The notes under the pieces: generated by a model | Told to the model about the DNA's origin: nothing | The model's input: the letters and a program-made list of their open reading frames with translations, nothing else | Database searches by the model: none | Assembly: GCF_008831285.2 (NCBI RefSeq) | Contig: NC_045147.1 | Location: 14,052,854 to 14,116,853 of the forward strand | Origin: Nymphaea colorata | Taxonomy: Eukaryota > Streptophyta > Magnoliopsida > Nymphaeales > Nymphaeaceae | Length of the DNA: 64,000 nucleotides | Direction: 5' to 3' | Shown here: one piece after another, positions 11,830 to 22,984 of the stretch | Layout of the letters: every line of letters starts with the position of its first letter | How positions within the stretch are numbered: position 1 is the first letter of the stretch | Made by a program: the position numbers and the translations under genes

Positions 11830-12592
11830 TAAATTATCTGTCATGAAAGTGATTTTTTAATATTAAAAAATTCAAATTTCCAAAATAATTGTGAAAAGGA
11901 CTTCTTCTCTTCTTATCCGCCTTTAAGAAGCCCTCGTAACAATTTTAATGATCACATCAATTGAATATTTTATGAATTATAATACATCTTTTATGACATT
12001 TTTTTGTTTTATAGCACTAACGTCTACGTCCTTTCATACTTTTTTTTTTTTGGTACACAATTTTCTACTTTCTACTTCATTTGAGATTATGGGCGTGCAT
12101 CGACCAAATCATTTGATTTTTTTTATTTTCTATTGTCAGCATTTAACTCAAATTATAGCAATTTGGTGTATAGAGTCTGACGTTATTCTTCTTTTTTTTT
12201 CTGGGAGGGGTTTATATTCACAAGATCATTTGAAACTAGAAGTAAATTTGGTAAAGTGGAACATCAATTGAAATAAACTTGAAGTAAAGGGAAACATCAA
12301 TTGCGATGAAGTGATGAACCCACCCACGCTGATTCCTCTCCTTGGAGAAAGAAATTAATATATTTCCTTCATCTTTCCTTGAAAGGAGAGAAAAGGGACC
12401 TGCTTCCCCTTATGAGCCATGAACATATTCATCCCTACACGTTAAACACTGTTGACAAACTCGTCTCATAACTTTGGGCAAATTCGTTTCTACTTGCAGT
12501 TAGATCTGTCAAAAGTCAGGAACAGTTTAGTTTTCACGAAAATGGAATCTGTTCCCTTAAACAGATATTAAAAACCTGAGAAAATGTAGTGG

Positions 12593-12845
12593 AATTAAAG
12601 GCCTTTTGTACTGAAATAAATCCATCGGCGGAATTCCAACTATGCTAGAACTAGAGTTTGAATTAAAGATGTTTTCCACTGAAATAAATCCATTTGCTGA
12701 ATTCCAACAATGGTAGAACCAGAGCTTGAATTAAAGGTCTTTTCTACTGAAATAAATCCATCTGCTGAATTCCAACTATGCCATAACTAGAGGTTGAATT
12801 AAAGTAGCTGAATTCCAACAATGGTAGAACTAGAACTAGAGTTTG
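12593..12845. repeat. 68-bp tandem repeat, 3.7 copies (left arm)
   Basis: Units start with AATTAAAG at 12,593, 12,661, 12,729 and 12,797, an exact 68-base period; the last unit is cut short. Each contains CTGAAATAAATCCAT and GAATTCCAAC. It lies 3' of the minus-strand RING-H2 gene, and the array is mirrored in the right arm, so it predates the inversion. Confidence 0.9.
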
Positions 12846-13273
12846 CTCCGGTAATCTCCCACTGAGTTATCAACAAAAATGAAACCCTACGTCGGAAAAC
12901 GCAGAAACTTGAAGACCCGTTGTTTGATTGTAAGAAGATTGGCGTTTCACCGAAAATTTCCTCCTTTTTAAAGAAAAAGGAAGATGAACCATCATTGCGT
13001 CGCCCACCCACGGTTAAAAAGTTGTATATTTTAAGAAAAAAGAAGGGGAAGGAAAGCTGCAAAAGTAAAACAAAAACCTAATCTTTTCACTGTACTGAAG
13101 ATAAACACAAAAAATGGCAGAAAAAAGAACCTCCAAAAACAGAAGAAATGCAAGATTTTCTACCAATTTCTAGAAACCTACCAACATGACAAGAAAACCT
13201 TGATTTCAGCTCTCTTTTTCAGATGGTACACGGGCAATTTCGTCTTTCTCCGGCCTCCCCTTCCGGCCGCATC

Positions 13274-13777
13274 TCAGACGGCGGCAGCAGGGAGTGGCGG
13301 GGCCTTGTCGGGGGACTTCTCGGCCAAGCAGAGGCCGCGGCACGTCGGGCAAGAGTCATGTGAGGCGAGCCACGCCTCCACACACGCCACGTGGAAGCCG
13401 TGCCGGCACCTCGGCAGCACCCTGACGCGTTCCCCGTCGGCGAACTCCGTGAGGCAGATGGCGCACTCCGCGGTCGCCCCCGCGAGCTCCATTCCCGACG
13501 AGTACACCAGCGCCGGTGAAGCGGGAATGGCGGCAGTGGCAGAAGCGGCGGGCTTGGTGGACTCCGACGGGTCGTGAGCGGCCTTCCACCAGCGGACGAC
13601 CAAGCGGGCGACCGCATGGATGGCGAGGCCGCAAGCGAGCGAGCAAATGAGGGCCACCAACACCATGGACAGACTGGAGCCGAAGTTACCCGAGCTGGAG
13701 TACGGCCACCACCTGTCGGAGGACGCTGCCGGCGAGGTCTGTTCGTCGGTCGGCAAGGGTGGTTCACTCCTCGACAT
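13274..13777 (-). CDS. RING-H2 finger E3 ubiquitin ligase, ATL type (left copy)
   Basis: Intronless 167-residue protein starting at 13,777. It has a short polar N-terminus with Pro/Ser, one membrane segment at about 36-56 ([20 protein letters not shown]), an Ala/Pro/Ser-rich linker, and a C-terminal RING-H2 finger at about 104-146: CAICLTEF, then [19 protein letters not shown], then CPTCR. The spacing C-x2-C-x15-C-x-H-x2-H-x2-C-x10-C-x2-C fits ATL proteins, membrane-anchored E3 ligases that bind E2 enzymes through the RING; all eight zinc ligands are present. It differs from the right-arm copy at only a few residues (N/D, V/A, L/F, A/T, S/A and the first residues). A GA microsatellite lies just 5' of the start. 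The partner protein is unknown. Some other RING-H2 subgroup is possible, but the single N-terminal helix favours ATL. Confidence 0.88.
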   Translation of the reverse strand: MSRSEPPLPTDEQTSPAASSDRWWPYSSSGNFGSSLSMVLVALICSLACGLAIHAVARLVVRWWKAAHDPSESTKPAASATAAIPASPALVYSSGMELAGATAECAICLTEFADGERVRVLPRCRHGFHVACVEAWLASHDSCPTCRGLCLAEKSPDKAPPLPAAAV

Positions 13778-13781
13778 CGTT

Positions 13782-13802
13782 GAGAGAGAGAGAGAGAGAG
13801 GA
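13782..13802 (-). promoter_or_regulatory. GA/CT microsatellite in RING-H2 5' leader (left)
   Basis: About ten GA units immediately upstream of the start codon, in the probable 5' UTR. CT/GA-rich leaders are common in plant genes and can bind GAGA-type factors; that role is inferred. The right arm has the same feature with slightly different length. Confidence 0.5.
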
Positions 13803-16702
13803 AGGGAGGGAGGGGTTTGGTTCTGTGACGTGGGTGCGAAGGACTGAAGACGTGAGGAGAGAAAAGGGGGAGGAGGGAAGGCCTTGTAGAGAAAGGGCAG
13901 GGTCAGGGATGGATGCTGCTCTTCTTTTCATGTCGCCATGATGCTGACGAGTGTAAGCTTTTCCTGTACAACTTTTCATTTAGGTGTCCCTCATGATCTC
14001 AAAAAAATGTTTTATATCTTTGAATTTCCTCATACATGCTTGATCCTACGGGCATATGCCAAGCAAGTAAGGATTTATTTTTTTTATGGTGTGTTTGTTC
14101 CATAAGGAATCTTAGATACGAAATGATAAATCTCAGATCGACGGGTTTCAGGACAAACATTTATCCGACTTTAAATCTATAGTTTTTTTTACATACAATG
14201 CAGATTTAAAATATCTTTCTTTCAAAGGACACCTTTTAATGCAGCTCAAATGTAAGCTTTGAGACTGTCAAACTCAATCCTAATGAAACATCCCTTCTTC
14301 GTTGTCGCCCGGTCTGGCTATCTAGGTAAATCGTCTGAACTCTGTTTTTCCTTGAATTTACATTGCAAAATACGAAACTACACTTACATGACGGCCGGAA
14401 AAGTACCACTTATATGAAAACATGGAACTATGGAGTCTGTTTCTAGAAAAGGACTTATAGGAAAGATTTTCCCCATTTGTTTGTATTCTGGCGCTACCTT
14501 CTTTCGGTGTTTGGTGTCTACTGGGAACGAACGTTGCGCGGTTGTTCGTGCTCTGTGTAACTGCCAAAAATAAATCTGGGTTTCGACCGTGGTTGAATTG
14601 AATCTCACTCCAGGAACACATGTAAGTGATTGGTAGCTTGGCCATGGATTTGTTTGAAAAACTAATCAGAAGATATTAATTATTAACCATGTGCGCCTCT
14701 GGCGAAGCCTTTATTGCAAATGAAGCGCTGGTTCCAGTTGCTGGTTCGTATACCTAACATCCGACGAGCATAAAGGACATGAGTACAAGCGCAAAGGAGA
14801 GTCCTCTCATCTTCATCATTTTACTGTACAAATTTTCCCATAGCAGTTTCCTTGTAGTATGTGATGATTGCTGGTTTCTTTCTTAAACAGGAATTGAAAT
14901 GAATACGCAGCCTTATATGATCAGTGATGTGCTGCTTATATTCCTCACACTTGTTAATGTGCATACTCCACTAAGTCCAAATTTGTAAATTGTAAGTAGA
15001 GACCAAGACTTGCAAAAGAGCAATCATCCAAACCAAAATAGCAAAAAATATCTAAATTCTGTTAAGCTGATATCTTCAAAACTCCTTTTAGGCACGATGA
15101 TTTGCACTGAAAAATTTATGGGCCTCTTTTCCAAAAATGGTATGTCTCCATTACCATCACTAACAATCTTTCACAAGGATTAAGTGCGCTAGGCACTATG
15201 ATTTGTATTGAAAATTTATGGGCTTCTTTTCCAAAAATGGTATGCCTCCATTACCATCATCAACAATCTTTCACAAGGATTCACTTGTTCAGGTTCATCT
15301 CCACTTGGGTGGCTGATCTTTTTAAGTCTGTTTTTCCTTTAGTGGAGGACCTTGTCTTTGAAGGCCTATATTGAGAAGAAGATTTCTAGAGGCCAAAATT
15401 TTCACATTAGTAGCTGAAGCGACCTCATAGTTGTGTCAACTGCCAAACCCAACTTTAAACTGTGGTTAAAATCTCAATGAAATTGAAGTAAACAGTATCT
15501 GTGTCTTTCCTTTGTATTAGATTAGATTGGTCCTTAGCAGCATCCTTCTCTCAAGAGAAAAGAACCATAAAAGAGAAAGCAGTCAAACGCACACACTTTT
15601 TCAAAGATGCAAACAGAATGTAGATGGCATTTTTTTAGTAACTTCAAAAAATTATGAGTGCTTTACTGGATCTAGCAGCAATAGGTTGGCCTGTAAGGAG
15701 ACAATTAATTTTTTTACCATGAATTTAAGGACTTGGCATTAGAGTTCAAGAGTTCTGTCTGCCCTAAAGTGAGTGGGAGACCAACCTGCACCTGCATGGG
15801 AAAATTGAAGCACCTTTGCCTTTGGTGTGCCATTGCCTCCCCCATTGACATAGAGGCAGTTGTAAAGATTATGCAAAAGCTAAAAATCATCCAAATTCTT
15901 ATCCTACTACAATTGACAATGAAATTTCCTAAAATCACGGGTTATCCCAAATATGATAAGAACAACGTTCTTTCTTTCGGGGAATTTCGTCTTTTCTAAA
16001 ATCCCCAGTTGCCAAAGGTATAACCTGGGCACGGGCTCCTGGTTCGACAGATCCTAACCCGCCCCCTAACAACTTCGGTTCCAATCCTAAAAAGACTAGA
16101 AACCAGGACTCAAACCAAGACTCAATTTCTGTTTCAATCCTAAAATGGCTATGAACCAAGACAATCATCTCATTAATGTGCTCCCTTTATAAGCCATTGA
16201 AGATCTCTCACAATCTTCGATACAAACTAAACTTTTGAGTGTTAGAAAAGAAGACAAATTATACACTATGGCTCTTAAGGAAGACTATGTTTTATGAGTT
16301 GCAAATTACCAACATACTCCTATTAGTTCAATAAATGGAAGATATTTCTTTATAAAAGTAAATGTAAACTTTAGAAAATTTTTATCCTATAAAATTGTTA
16401 AAATATCCTATTCAGTCCAGCTCATGCTCATCAAACACACAAACACTCGAAGTTCATTTCAGGAAAACTTTTTCTTAAAAAGCGAAGGGAATGGGCAATA
16501 AAATTCTCATTCCACTCGCTTCTGTAAATATCCCAGTATATCAAAAAACCTACCAAGAAACGAAAAAGAAATCAGCAAGAGTCCCCACTTTCTGCTGGAC
16601 GTCAAGGGTTTCCTTCTTCGTTTCGCTCTGTCGTATTTCTTTCTGTGGGTCTTCTTCTTCTGGTGATCAGAGGAAGGGGAGGAGGAGGGGACCAGGAAGG
16701 TG

Positions 16703-16777
16703 ATGGCCAAGGACGAGGTGAAGACTGTGACGCTCAAGAGCTCGAAGAAGAAGATGGAAATAACAAGAAGAAGCTAA
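16703..16777 (+). pseudogene. SKP1-like N-terminal mini-frame (left arm)
   Basis: A 24-residue frame, MAKDEVKTVTLKSSKKK and so on, then TAA. The TVTLKSS string resembles the beta strand that opens SKP1-like proteins, but homology ends at once. Its mirror copy in the right arm has exactly the same length. It may be a decayed SKP1-like gene start or a chance resemblance. Confidence 0.25.
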
Positions 16778-16790
16778 AACTTGACGTCAC

Positions 16791-17124
16791 ACCCAACCAC
16801 ATTTTTAACATTTATTTAAAACCGGTTTGATGTATTGGAAATATGGAGTTGGAAAGATGTTTTCAAGAATTGAAGAAATGAAAACAAAATATGGAGTTGG
16901 AAATATGGAGACGATCTGCATCTTCTCCCTTGCCTTTCTCTCTTCCTTCATTCCCTACCGCCGGAAGCGAGGCTAGAAGGCCTCCCAATTTTCTATACCT
17001 TTAGGGTCCTACAGTGCACATTCAATTTGGATATTGCGCCCTACCACTTTTCTAACATTTATTTAGAACCCCTTTCATGTATTAGAAATATGAAGTTGAA
17101 AAGAAGTTTTCATAAACCTTTAGA
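16791..17124. other. Spacer of the large inverted repeat, flanked by a direct repeat
   Basis: The centre of symmetry lies here. Sequence 16,795-16,873 (AACATTTATTTAAAACC, then ATGTATTGGAAATATG) reappears in the same orientation at 17,040-17,118 with about 15 mismatches. The two arms therefore meet around a short direct repeat, not a perfect palindrome. About 160 unrelated bases lie between. Confidence 0.6.
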
Positions 17125-17140
17125 ACGTTTTCCTTCGTTT

Positions 17141-17215
17141 TTAGGTTCTTCTTGTTATTTTCGTCTTCTTCTTCCAGCTCTTGAGCATCACGGTCTTCAC
17201 CTCGTCCTTCGCCAT
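17141..17215 (-). pseudogene. SKP1-like N-terminal mini-frame (right arm)
   Basis: Minus-strand mirror of 16,703-16,777: MAKDEVKTVMLKSWKKK and so on, then TAA, again exactly 24 residues. Two of the SKP1-like positions are changed (T to M, S to W), so it does not look constrained. Confidence 0.25.
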
Positions 17216-18702
17216 CACCCTCCCGGTCCCCTCCTCCTCCATTTCCTCTGATCACCACGAAGAAGAAGACCCACAGAAAGAAATACGGCGGAGCGAAACG
17301 AAGAAGGAAACCCTCGACGTCCGGCAGAAAGTGGGGACTCTTGTTGATTTCCTTTTCGTTTCTTGGTAGGTTTTTTGATATACTGGAAATAGTGAAAACG
17401 AAATAAGTTTTGGAAAGATATTTACACAAGTGAGTGGAATGGGAATTTTGTTGCCCATTCCCTTTACTTTTTAAGCAAAAGTTTTCCTGAAGTGAACTTC
17501 CAGTGTTTGTGTTTGATAAGCATGAGCTGGATTGAATAGGATATTTTAACAATTTTATAGAATAAAAATTTTCTAAAGTTTACATTTACTTTTATAAAGA
17601 AATATCTTCTATTTATTGAACTAATAGGAGTATGTTGGTAATTTGCAACTCATAAAACATAGTCTTTCTAGTATATAATTTGTCTCCTTTGGCAACTAGG
17701 GATTTTAGAAAAGAAGGAATTCCCTGAAAGAACGTTGTTCTTATGATTTTAGGAAATTTCATTGTCAATTATAGTAGGATAAGAATTTGGATGATTTTTA
17801 GCTTTTGCATAATCTTTACAACTGCCTGTATGCCAATGGGGGAGGGCAAGGGCACACCAAAGCAAAGCCAAAAGGTGCTTCAATTTTCCCATGCAGGTGC
17901 AGGTTGGTCTCTCACTCACTCTAGGGCAGACACAACTCTGAACTCTAATGCCAAGTCCTTAAATTCATGGTACAAAATTAATTGTCTGCTTACATTCTGT
18001 TTGCATCTTTGAAAAAGCGTGTGCGTTTGACTGCTTTCTCTTTTATTGTTCATTTCTCTTGAGAGAAGGATGCTGCTAAGGACCAATCTAATCTAATACA
18101 AAGGAAAGACACAGATACTGTTTACTTCAATTTCATTGAGATTTTAACCACAGTTTAAAGTTGGGTTCTTGTTTGGCAGTTGACACAACTATGAGGTCGC
18201 TTCAGCAACTAATGTGAAAATTTTGGCCTCTAGAAATCTTCTTCTCAATATAGGCCTTCAAAGACAAGGTCCTCCACTAAAGGAAAAACAGACTTAAAAA
18301 GATCAGCCACCCAAGTGGAGATGAACCTGAACAAGTGAATCCTTGTGAAAGATTGTTGATGATGGTAATGGAGGCATACCATTTTTGGAAAAGAAGCCCA
18401 TAAATTTTCAATACAAATCATAGTGCCTAGCGCACTTAATCCTTGTGAAAGATTGTTAGTGATGGTAATGGAGACATACCATTTTTGGAAAAGAGGCCCA
18501 TAAATTTTTCAGTGCAAATCATCGTGCCTAAAAGGAGTTTTGAAGATATCAGCTTAACCGAATTTAGATATTTTTTGCTATTTTGGTTTGGATGATTGCT
18601 CTTTTGCAAGTCTTGGTCTCTACTTACAATTTACAAATTTGGACTTAGTGGAGTATGCACATTAACAAGTGTGAGGAATATTAGCAGCACATCACTGATC
18701 AA

Positions 18703-19345
18703 GTGAATAATGTAGAATAAAAACTTATTTCCTAGCAGCTCCGAGCCCAGAACTGTGCAGGCCTGAGGCCCGAGCCGATTAGAATAAAAAACATTTTATA
18801 CGTATAAAATTTTTGAAGATAGCAAGGTGCTCAAATGCATAGGAAATGATTTTTTGATCTTGAACAAAAGAACAAAGCTAAGAATAAGCAAATTAGACAA
18901 GGTTTAATGCATTAGAGATATGCTTATATCACTTGGATATGACAGAGATATTGCAATTTTTGAAGATAGCAAGGAACTCAAATGGTTTGTATGTGTGCCA
19001 CCAGCGTGGAACTTTGCACGAGTGTTTACTTGTCTGATATTGATCCAATGAAATGTATCCATATCTTGATCCTTTAGAATGGCAACTGGATGAGTTTGGA
19101 TAAATTAACCCCATTCGCACTCAAATCTGCTCCAAATTTATCTCAAAGGTGCACTACAATTCAATCACGCTAAACAGAGTCCAGATCCAAGGCTCAACCC
19201 ATTTGCACAAAGCCACAAATAGATGTCTTTGGGTTATTCCATGTAAGGGTAACTATGAGTCCAAGCAAAAGTTGAGGCTCTAAGTTCAAAGAAAAGCCCA
19301 AGATGGATGAATGGGCACCAAAACTCTTGAGGGTTTAGTGCAGTA
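18703..19345. other. Segment present only in the right arm (about 640 bp)
   Basis: The left arm reads directly from CACTGATCA into the sequence for AAGGCTGCGTATTC; the right arm has about 640 extra bases between them. No coding frame or terminal repeats were recognised. It is either an insertion here or a deletion in the left arm. Confidence 0.6.
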
Positions 19346-19565
19346 GAAGGCTGCGTATTCATTTCAATTCCTGTTTAAGAAAGAAACCTGCAATCATCAC
19401 ATACTACAAGGAAACTGCTATGGAAAAATTTGTACAGTAAAATGATGAAGATGAGAGGACTCTCCTTTGCGCTTGTATTCATGTCCTTTATACTCGTCGG
19501 ATGTTAGGTATACGAACCAGCAACTGGAAATGCAATAAAGGCTCCGCCAGAGGTGCACATGGTTC

Positions 19566-19872
19566 TCGCAAATGAGTTGATACGTTGATTATGCCAATGG
19601 CATTTTTACTGCATTGTATTTTGACAATGTTCTAACTTTACTAACATGTTTAGTTGCCGTTTTATCAGAAAAATAAGCTCTAGTTAGTAGCCCGAAACAA
19701 CGACAGATACCATACACATATTTTGGATTAATGTTTCATATATTTTACATAAAACACCAAAAGAAGGCTTCATCAAGAAATAATCAACCAAACTGAATGT
19801 GGCAAATTGATTTGATTCAGCAGCAACCCTTTTTTTCAGTTTTTTCTAAGAATCTATAGTTTTTTAAGTTAA
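19566..19872. other. Second right-arm-only segment (about 300 bp)
   Basis: Begins after GCACATGGTTCTCG and ends before AATAATTAATATC, which are almost adjacent in the left arm (14,670-14,700). AT-rich, with no recognised content. Confidence 0.55.
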
Positions 19873-20739
19873 TAATTAATATCTTCTGATTAGTTTTTCA
19901 AACAAATCCATGGCCAAGCTACCAATTACTTACATGTGTTCCTGGGATGAGATTCAACCACGGTCAAAACCCAGATTTATTTTTGGCAGTTACACAGAGC
20001 ACGAACAACCGCGCAACGTTCGTTCCCAGTAGACACCAAACACCGAAAGAAGGTAGCGCCAGAATACAAACAAATCGGGAAAATCTTTCCTATAAGTCCT
20101 TTTCTAGAAACAGACTCCATAGTTCCATGTTTTCATATAAGTGGTACTTTTCCAGCCGTCATGTAAGGGTATTTCGTATTTAGGAATTTCATTTCAAGGA
20201 CAAATAGAGTTCAAACGTTTTACATAAATAACCAGTCCCGGCGACAACTAAGAAGGGATGTTGCATTAGGATTGCGTTTGATAGTCTCAAAGCTTAGATT
20301 TGAGCTGCATTAAAAGGTGTCCTTTCAAAGATATGTTAAACCCGCATTGTATGTAAAAAAAGAAAAACTACAGATTTAAAGTCAGAGAGAATGTACGTCC
20401 TGAAATCCGTCGATCTGAAATTTATCATTTCGTATCTAAGATTCCTTATGAAACAAACACAACATAAATAATAAAAAAATAAATCCTTACTTGCTTGGCA
20501 TATGTCCGTAGGATCAAGTATGTATGAGGAAATTCAAAGATGTAAAACATTTTTTTGAGATCATGAGAGACACCTGAATGAAAAGTTGTACAGGAAAAAC
20601 TTACACTCGTCAGCATCATGGCGACATGAAAAGAAGAGCAGCATCCATCCCTGACCCTGCCCTTTCTCTACAAGGCCTTCCCTCCTCACGTCTTCAGTCC
20701 TTCGCACCCACGTCACAGAACCAAACCCCTCCCTCCCTT

Positions 20740-20763
20740 CCTCTCTCTCTCTCTCTCTCTCTC
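20740..20763 (+). promoter_or_regulatory. CT microsatellite in RING-H2 5' leader (right)
   Basis: About eleven CT units five bases before ATG 20,768; counterpart of 13,782-13,802. Confidence 0.5.
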
Positions 20764-20767
20764 AACG

Positions 20768-21277
20768 ATGGCGAGGATTCTGCGTGAACCACCCTTGCCG
20801 ACCGACGAACAGACGTCGCCGGCAGCGTCCTCCGACAGGTGGTGGCCGTACTCCAGCTCGGGCGACTTCGGCTCCAGTCTGTCCATGGTGCTGGTGGCCC
20901 TCATTTGCTCGCTCGCTTGCGGCCTCGCCATCCATGCGGCCGCCCGCTTCGTCGTCCGCTGGTGGAAGGCCGCTCACGACCCCTCGGAGTCCACCAAGCC
21001 CGCCGCTTCTGCCACTGCCGCCATTCCCGCTTCACCGGCGCTGGTGTACTCGTCCGGAATGGAGCTCGCGGGGGCGACCGCGGAGTGCGCCATCTGCCTC
21101 ACGGAGTTCGCCGACGGGGAGCGCGTCCGGGTGCTGCCGAGGTGCCGGCACGGCTTCCACGTGACGTGTGTGGAGGCGTGGCTCGCCGCACACGACTCTT
21201 GCCCGACTTGCCGCGGCCTCTGCTTGGCCGAGAAGTCCCCCGACAAGGCCCCGCCACTCCCTGCTGCCGCCGTCTGA
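20768..21277 (+). CDS. RING-H2 finger E3 ubiquitin ligase, ATL type (right copy)
   Basis: Intronless 169-residue protein. Apart from its first residues (MARILREPP here, MSRSEPP in the left copy) it differs from the left copy by only about five substitutions. The membrane segment ([20 protein letters not shown]) and the complete RING-H2 finger with eight zinc ligands (CAICLTEF, then CRHGFHVTC, then CPTC) are kept, so both copies look functional. The two genes point away from each other, with about 7 kb between start codons, so their promoters lie inside the inverted repeat. High identity with few disabling changes suggests either recent duplication, conversion between arms, or selection on both. 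Substrate and regulation cannot be read from sequence. Confidence 0.88.
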   Translation: MARILREPPLPTDEQTSPAASSDRWWPYSSSGDFGSSLSMVLVALICSLACGLAIHAAARFVVRWWKAAHDPSESTKPAASATAAIPASPALVYSSGMELAGATAECAICLTEFADGERVRVLPRCRHGFHVTCVEAWLAAHDSCPTCRGLCLAEKSPDKAPPLPAAAV

Positions 21278-21721
21278 GATGCGGCCGGAAGGGGAGCCCG
21301 GAGAAAGACGAAATTGCCCGTGTACCATCTGAAGAAGAGACAGCTGAAAGCAAGGTTTTCTTGTCATGTTGATTGGTTTTTAGAAATTGGTAGAAAATCT
21401 TGCATTTCTTCTGTTTTTAGAGGTTTTTCTTTTTTCTGCCATTTTTGTGTTTATCTTCAGTACAGTGAAAAGATTAGGTTTTTGTTGTACTTTTGCAGCT
21501 TTCCTTCCCCTTCTTTTTTCTTAAAATATACAACTTTTTAACCGTGGGTGGGCGATGCAATGATGGTTCATCTTCCTTTTTCTTTAAAAAGGAGGAAATT
21601 TTCGGTGAAGCGCCAATCTTCTTACAATCAAACAACGGGTCTTCAAGTTTCTGTGTTTTCCGACGTAGGGTTTCATTTTTGTTGATAACTCAGTGGGAGA
21701 TTATGTTTTACCGGAGCAAAC

Positions 21722-21968
21722 TCTAGTTCTAGTTCTACCATTGTTGGAATTCAGCTATTTTAATTCAACCTCTAGTTATGGCATAGTTGGAATTCAGCAG
21801 ATGGATTTATTTCAGTAGAAAAGACCTTTAATTCAAGCTCTGGTTCTACCATTGTTGGAATTCAGCAAATGGATTTATTTCAGTGGAAAACATCTTTAAT
21901 TCAAACTCTAGTTCTAGCATAGTTGGAATTCCGCCGATGGATTTATTTCAGTACAAAAGGCCTTTAAT
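21722..21968. repeat. 68-bp tandem repeat array (right arm)
   Basis: Mirror image of 12,593-12,845 with the same unit length and the same truncated end unit. It lies about 450 bases 3' of the right RING-H2 stop codon. Confidence 0.85.
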
Positions 21969-22984
21969 TCCACTACATTTTCTCAGGTTTTTAATATCTG
22001 TTTAAGGGAACAGATTCCATTTTCGTGAAAACTAAACTGCTCCTGACTTTTGACAGATCTAACTGCAAGTAGAAACGAATTTGCCCAAAGTTATGAGACG
22101 ACTTTGTCAACAGTGTTTAACGTGTAGGGATGAATATGTTCGTGGCTCATAAGGGGAAGCAGGACCCTTTTCTCTCCTTCCAAGGAAAGATGATGGAAAT
22201 ATATTAATTTCTTTCTCCAAGGAGAAGTATGAGAGTTGGTGGGTTCATCACTTCGTCGCGATTGATGTTTCCCTTTATTTCAAGTTTATTTTAATTGGTG
22301 TTTCGCTTTATCAAATTTACTGCAAGTTTCAAATGAACTTGTGAATATAAACCCCTCCCAGAAAAAAAAAAAAGAAAAACATTTATTAATGGAAGTATGA
22401 TCTTCTTAAATGACTTCGGACTGTTTACCCCAAATTGCTATAATTTGAGTTAAATGCTGAGAATAGAGAATAAAAAATCAAATGATTTGGTCGATGCACG
22501 CCCATAATCTCAAATGAAGTACAAAGTAGAAAATTGTTTACCAACCAAAAAGTATGAAAGGACGTAGTCGTTAGTGCTATAAAATAAAATAAAAAATAGT
22601 CATAAAAGATGCATTATAATTCATAAAATATGCAATTGAATGTGATCACTGATTATTAGTTAGTAAAATTGTTACGACCTGTTAAAGGCGGATAAGAAGG
22701 AGAAGAAATCCTTTTCACAATTATTTTGGAAATTTGAATTTTTTAACATTAAAAAAATCGCTTTGATGACAATTTAATGTAATCAAGCAAACTATTATAA
22801 AACTAAACATGATATCCTAAATAATGTATTTATTTAATTAAAAACAATAAAGAAAACTTCAATCCAAGGATCTTTTTTCACCATGGAAGGCCACCATCTG
22901 CCTTGAGGATCGATGGGATGAGATTTGATATTTATACTCTTTGTTTGTCATAATCTTTAGAGATTTCACTTTTTTTAGCGGTCC

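Larger units (their letters stand above)
11830..16790. repeat. Large inverted repeat, left arm (carries RING-H2 gene)
   Basis: Matches 17,125-22,785 in reverse complement with high identity over most of its length. Checked anchors: 11,880-11,960 with 22,640-22,735; the 68-bp repeats 12,593-12,845 with 21,722-21,968; the RING gene 13,274-13,777 with 20,768-21,277; 15,060-15,480 with 18,130-18,560; 16,380-16,500 with 17,440-17,560. Besides the gene, the arm holds about 3 kb of non-coding DNA between the gene start and the spacer, which includes the short SKP1-like frame. Confidence 0.9.
17125..22785. repeat. Large inverted repeat, right arm (carries RING-H2 gene)
   Basis: Reverse-complement partner of 11,830-16,790, about 0.7 kb longer because of two extra segments (about 18,703-19,345 and 19,566-19,872). 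Its outer end fades into AT-rich DNA at about 22,780, next to the start of the direct duplication. Confidence 0.9.

Noticed and set aside
13200..13847. Long frames overlapping the RING-H2 genes on other frames/strands
   Set aside because: GC-rich shadows of the RING coding sequence; only the frame with the zinc ligands is supported.
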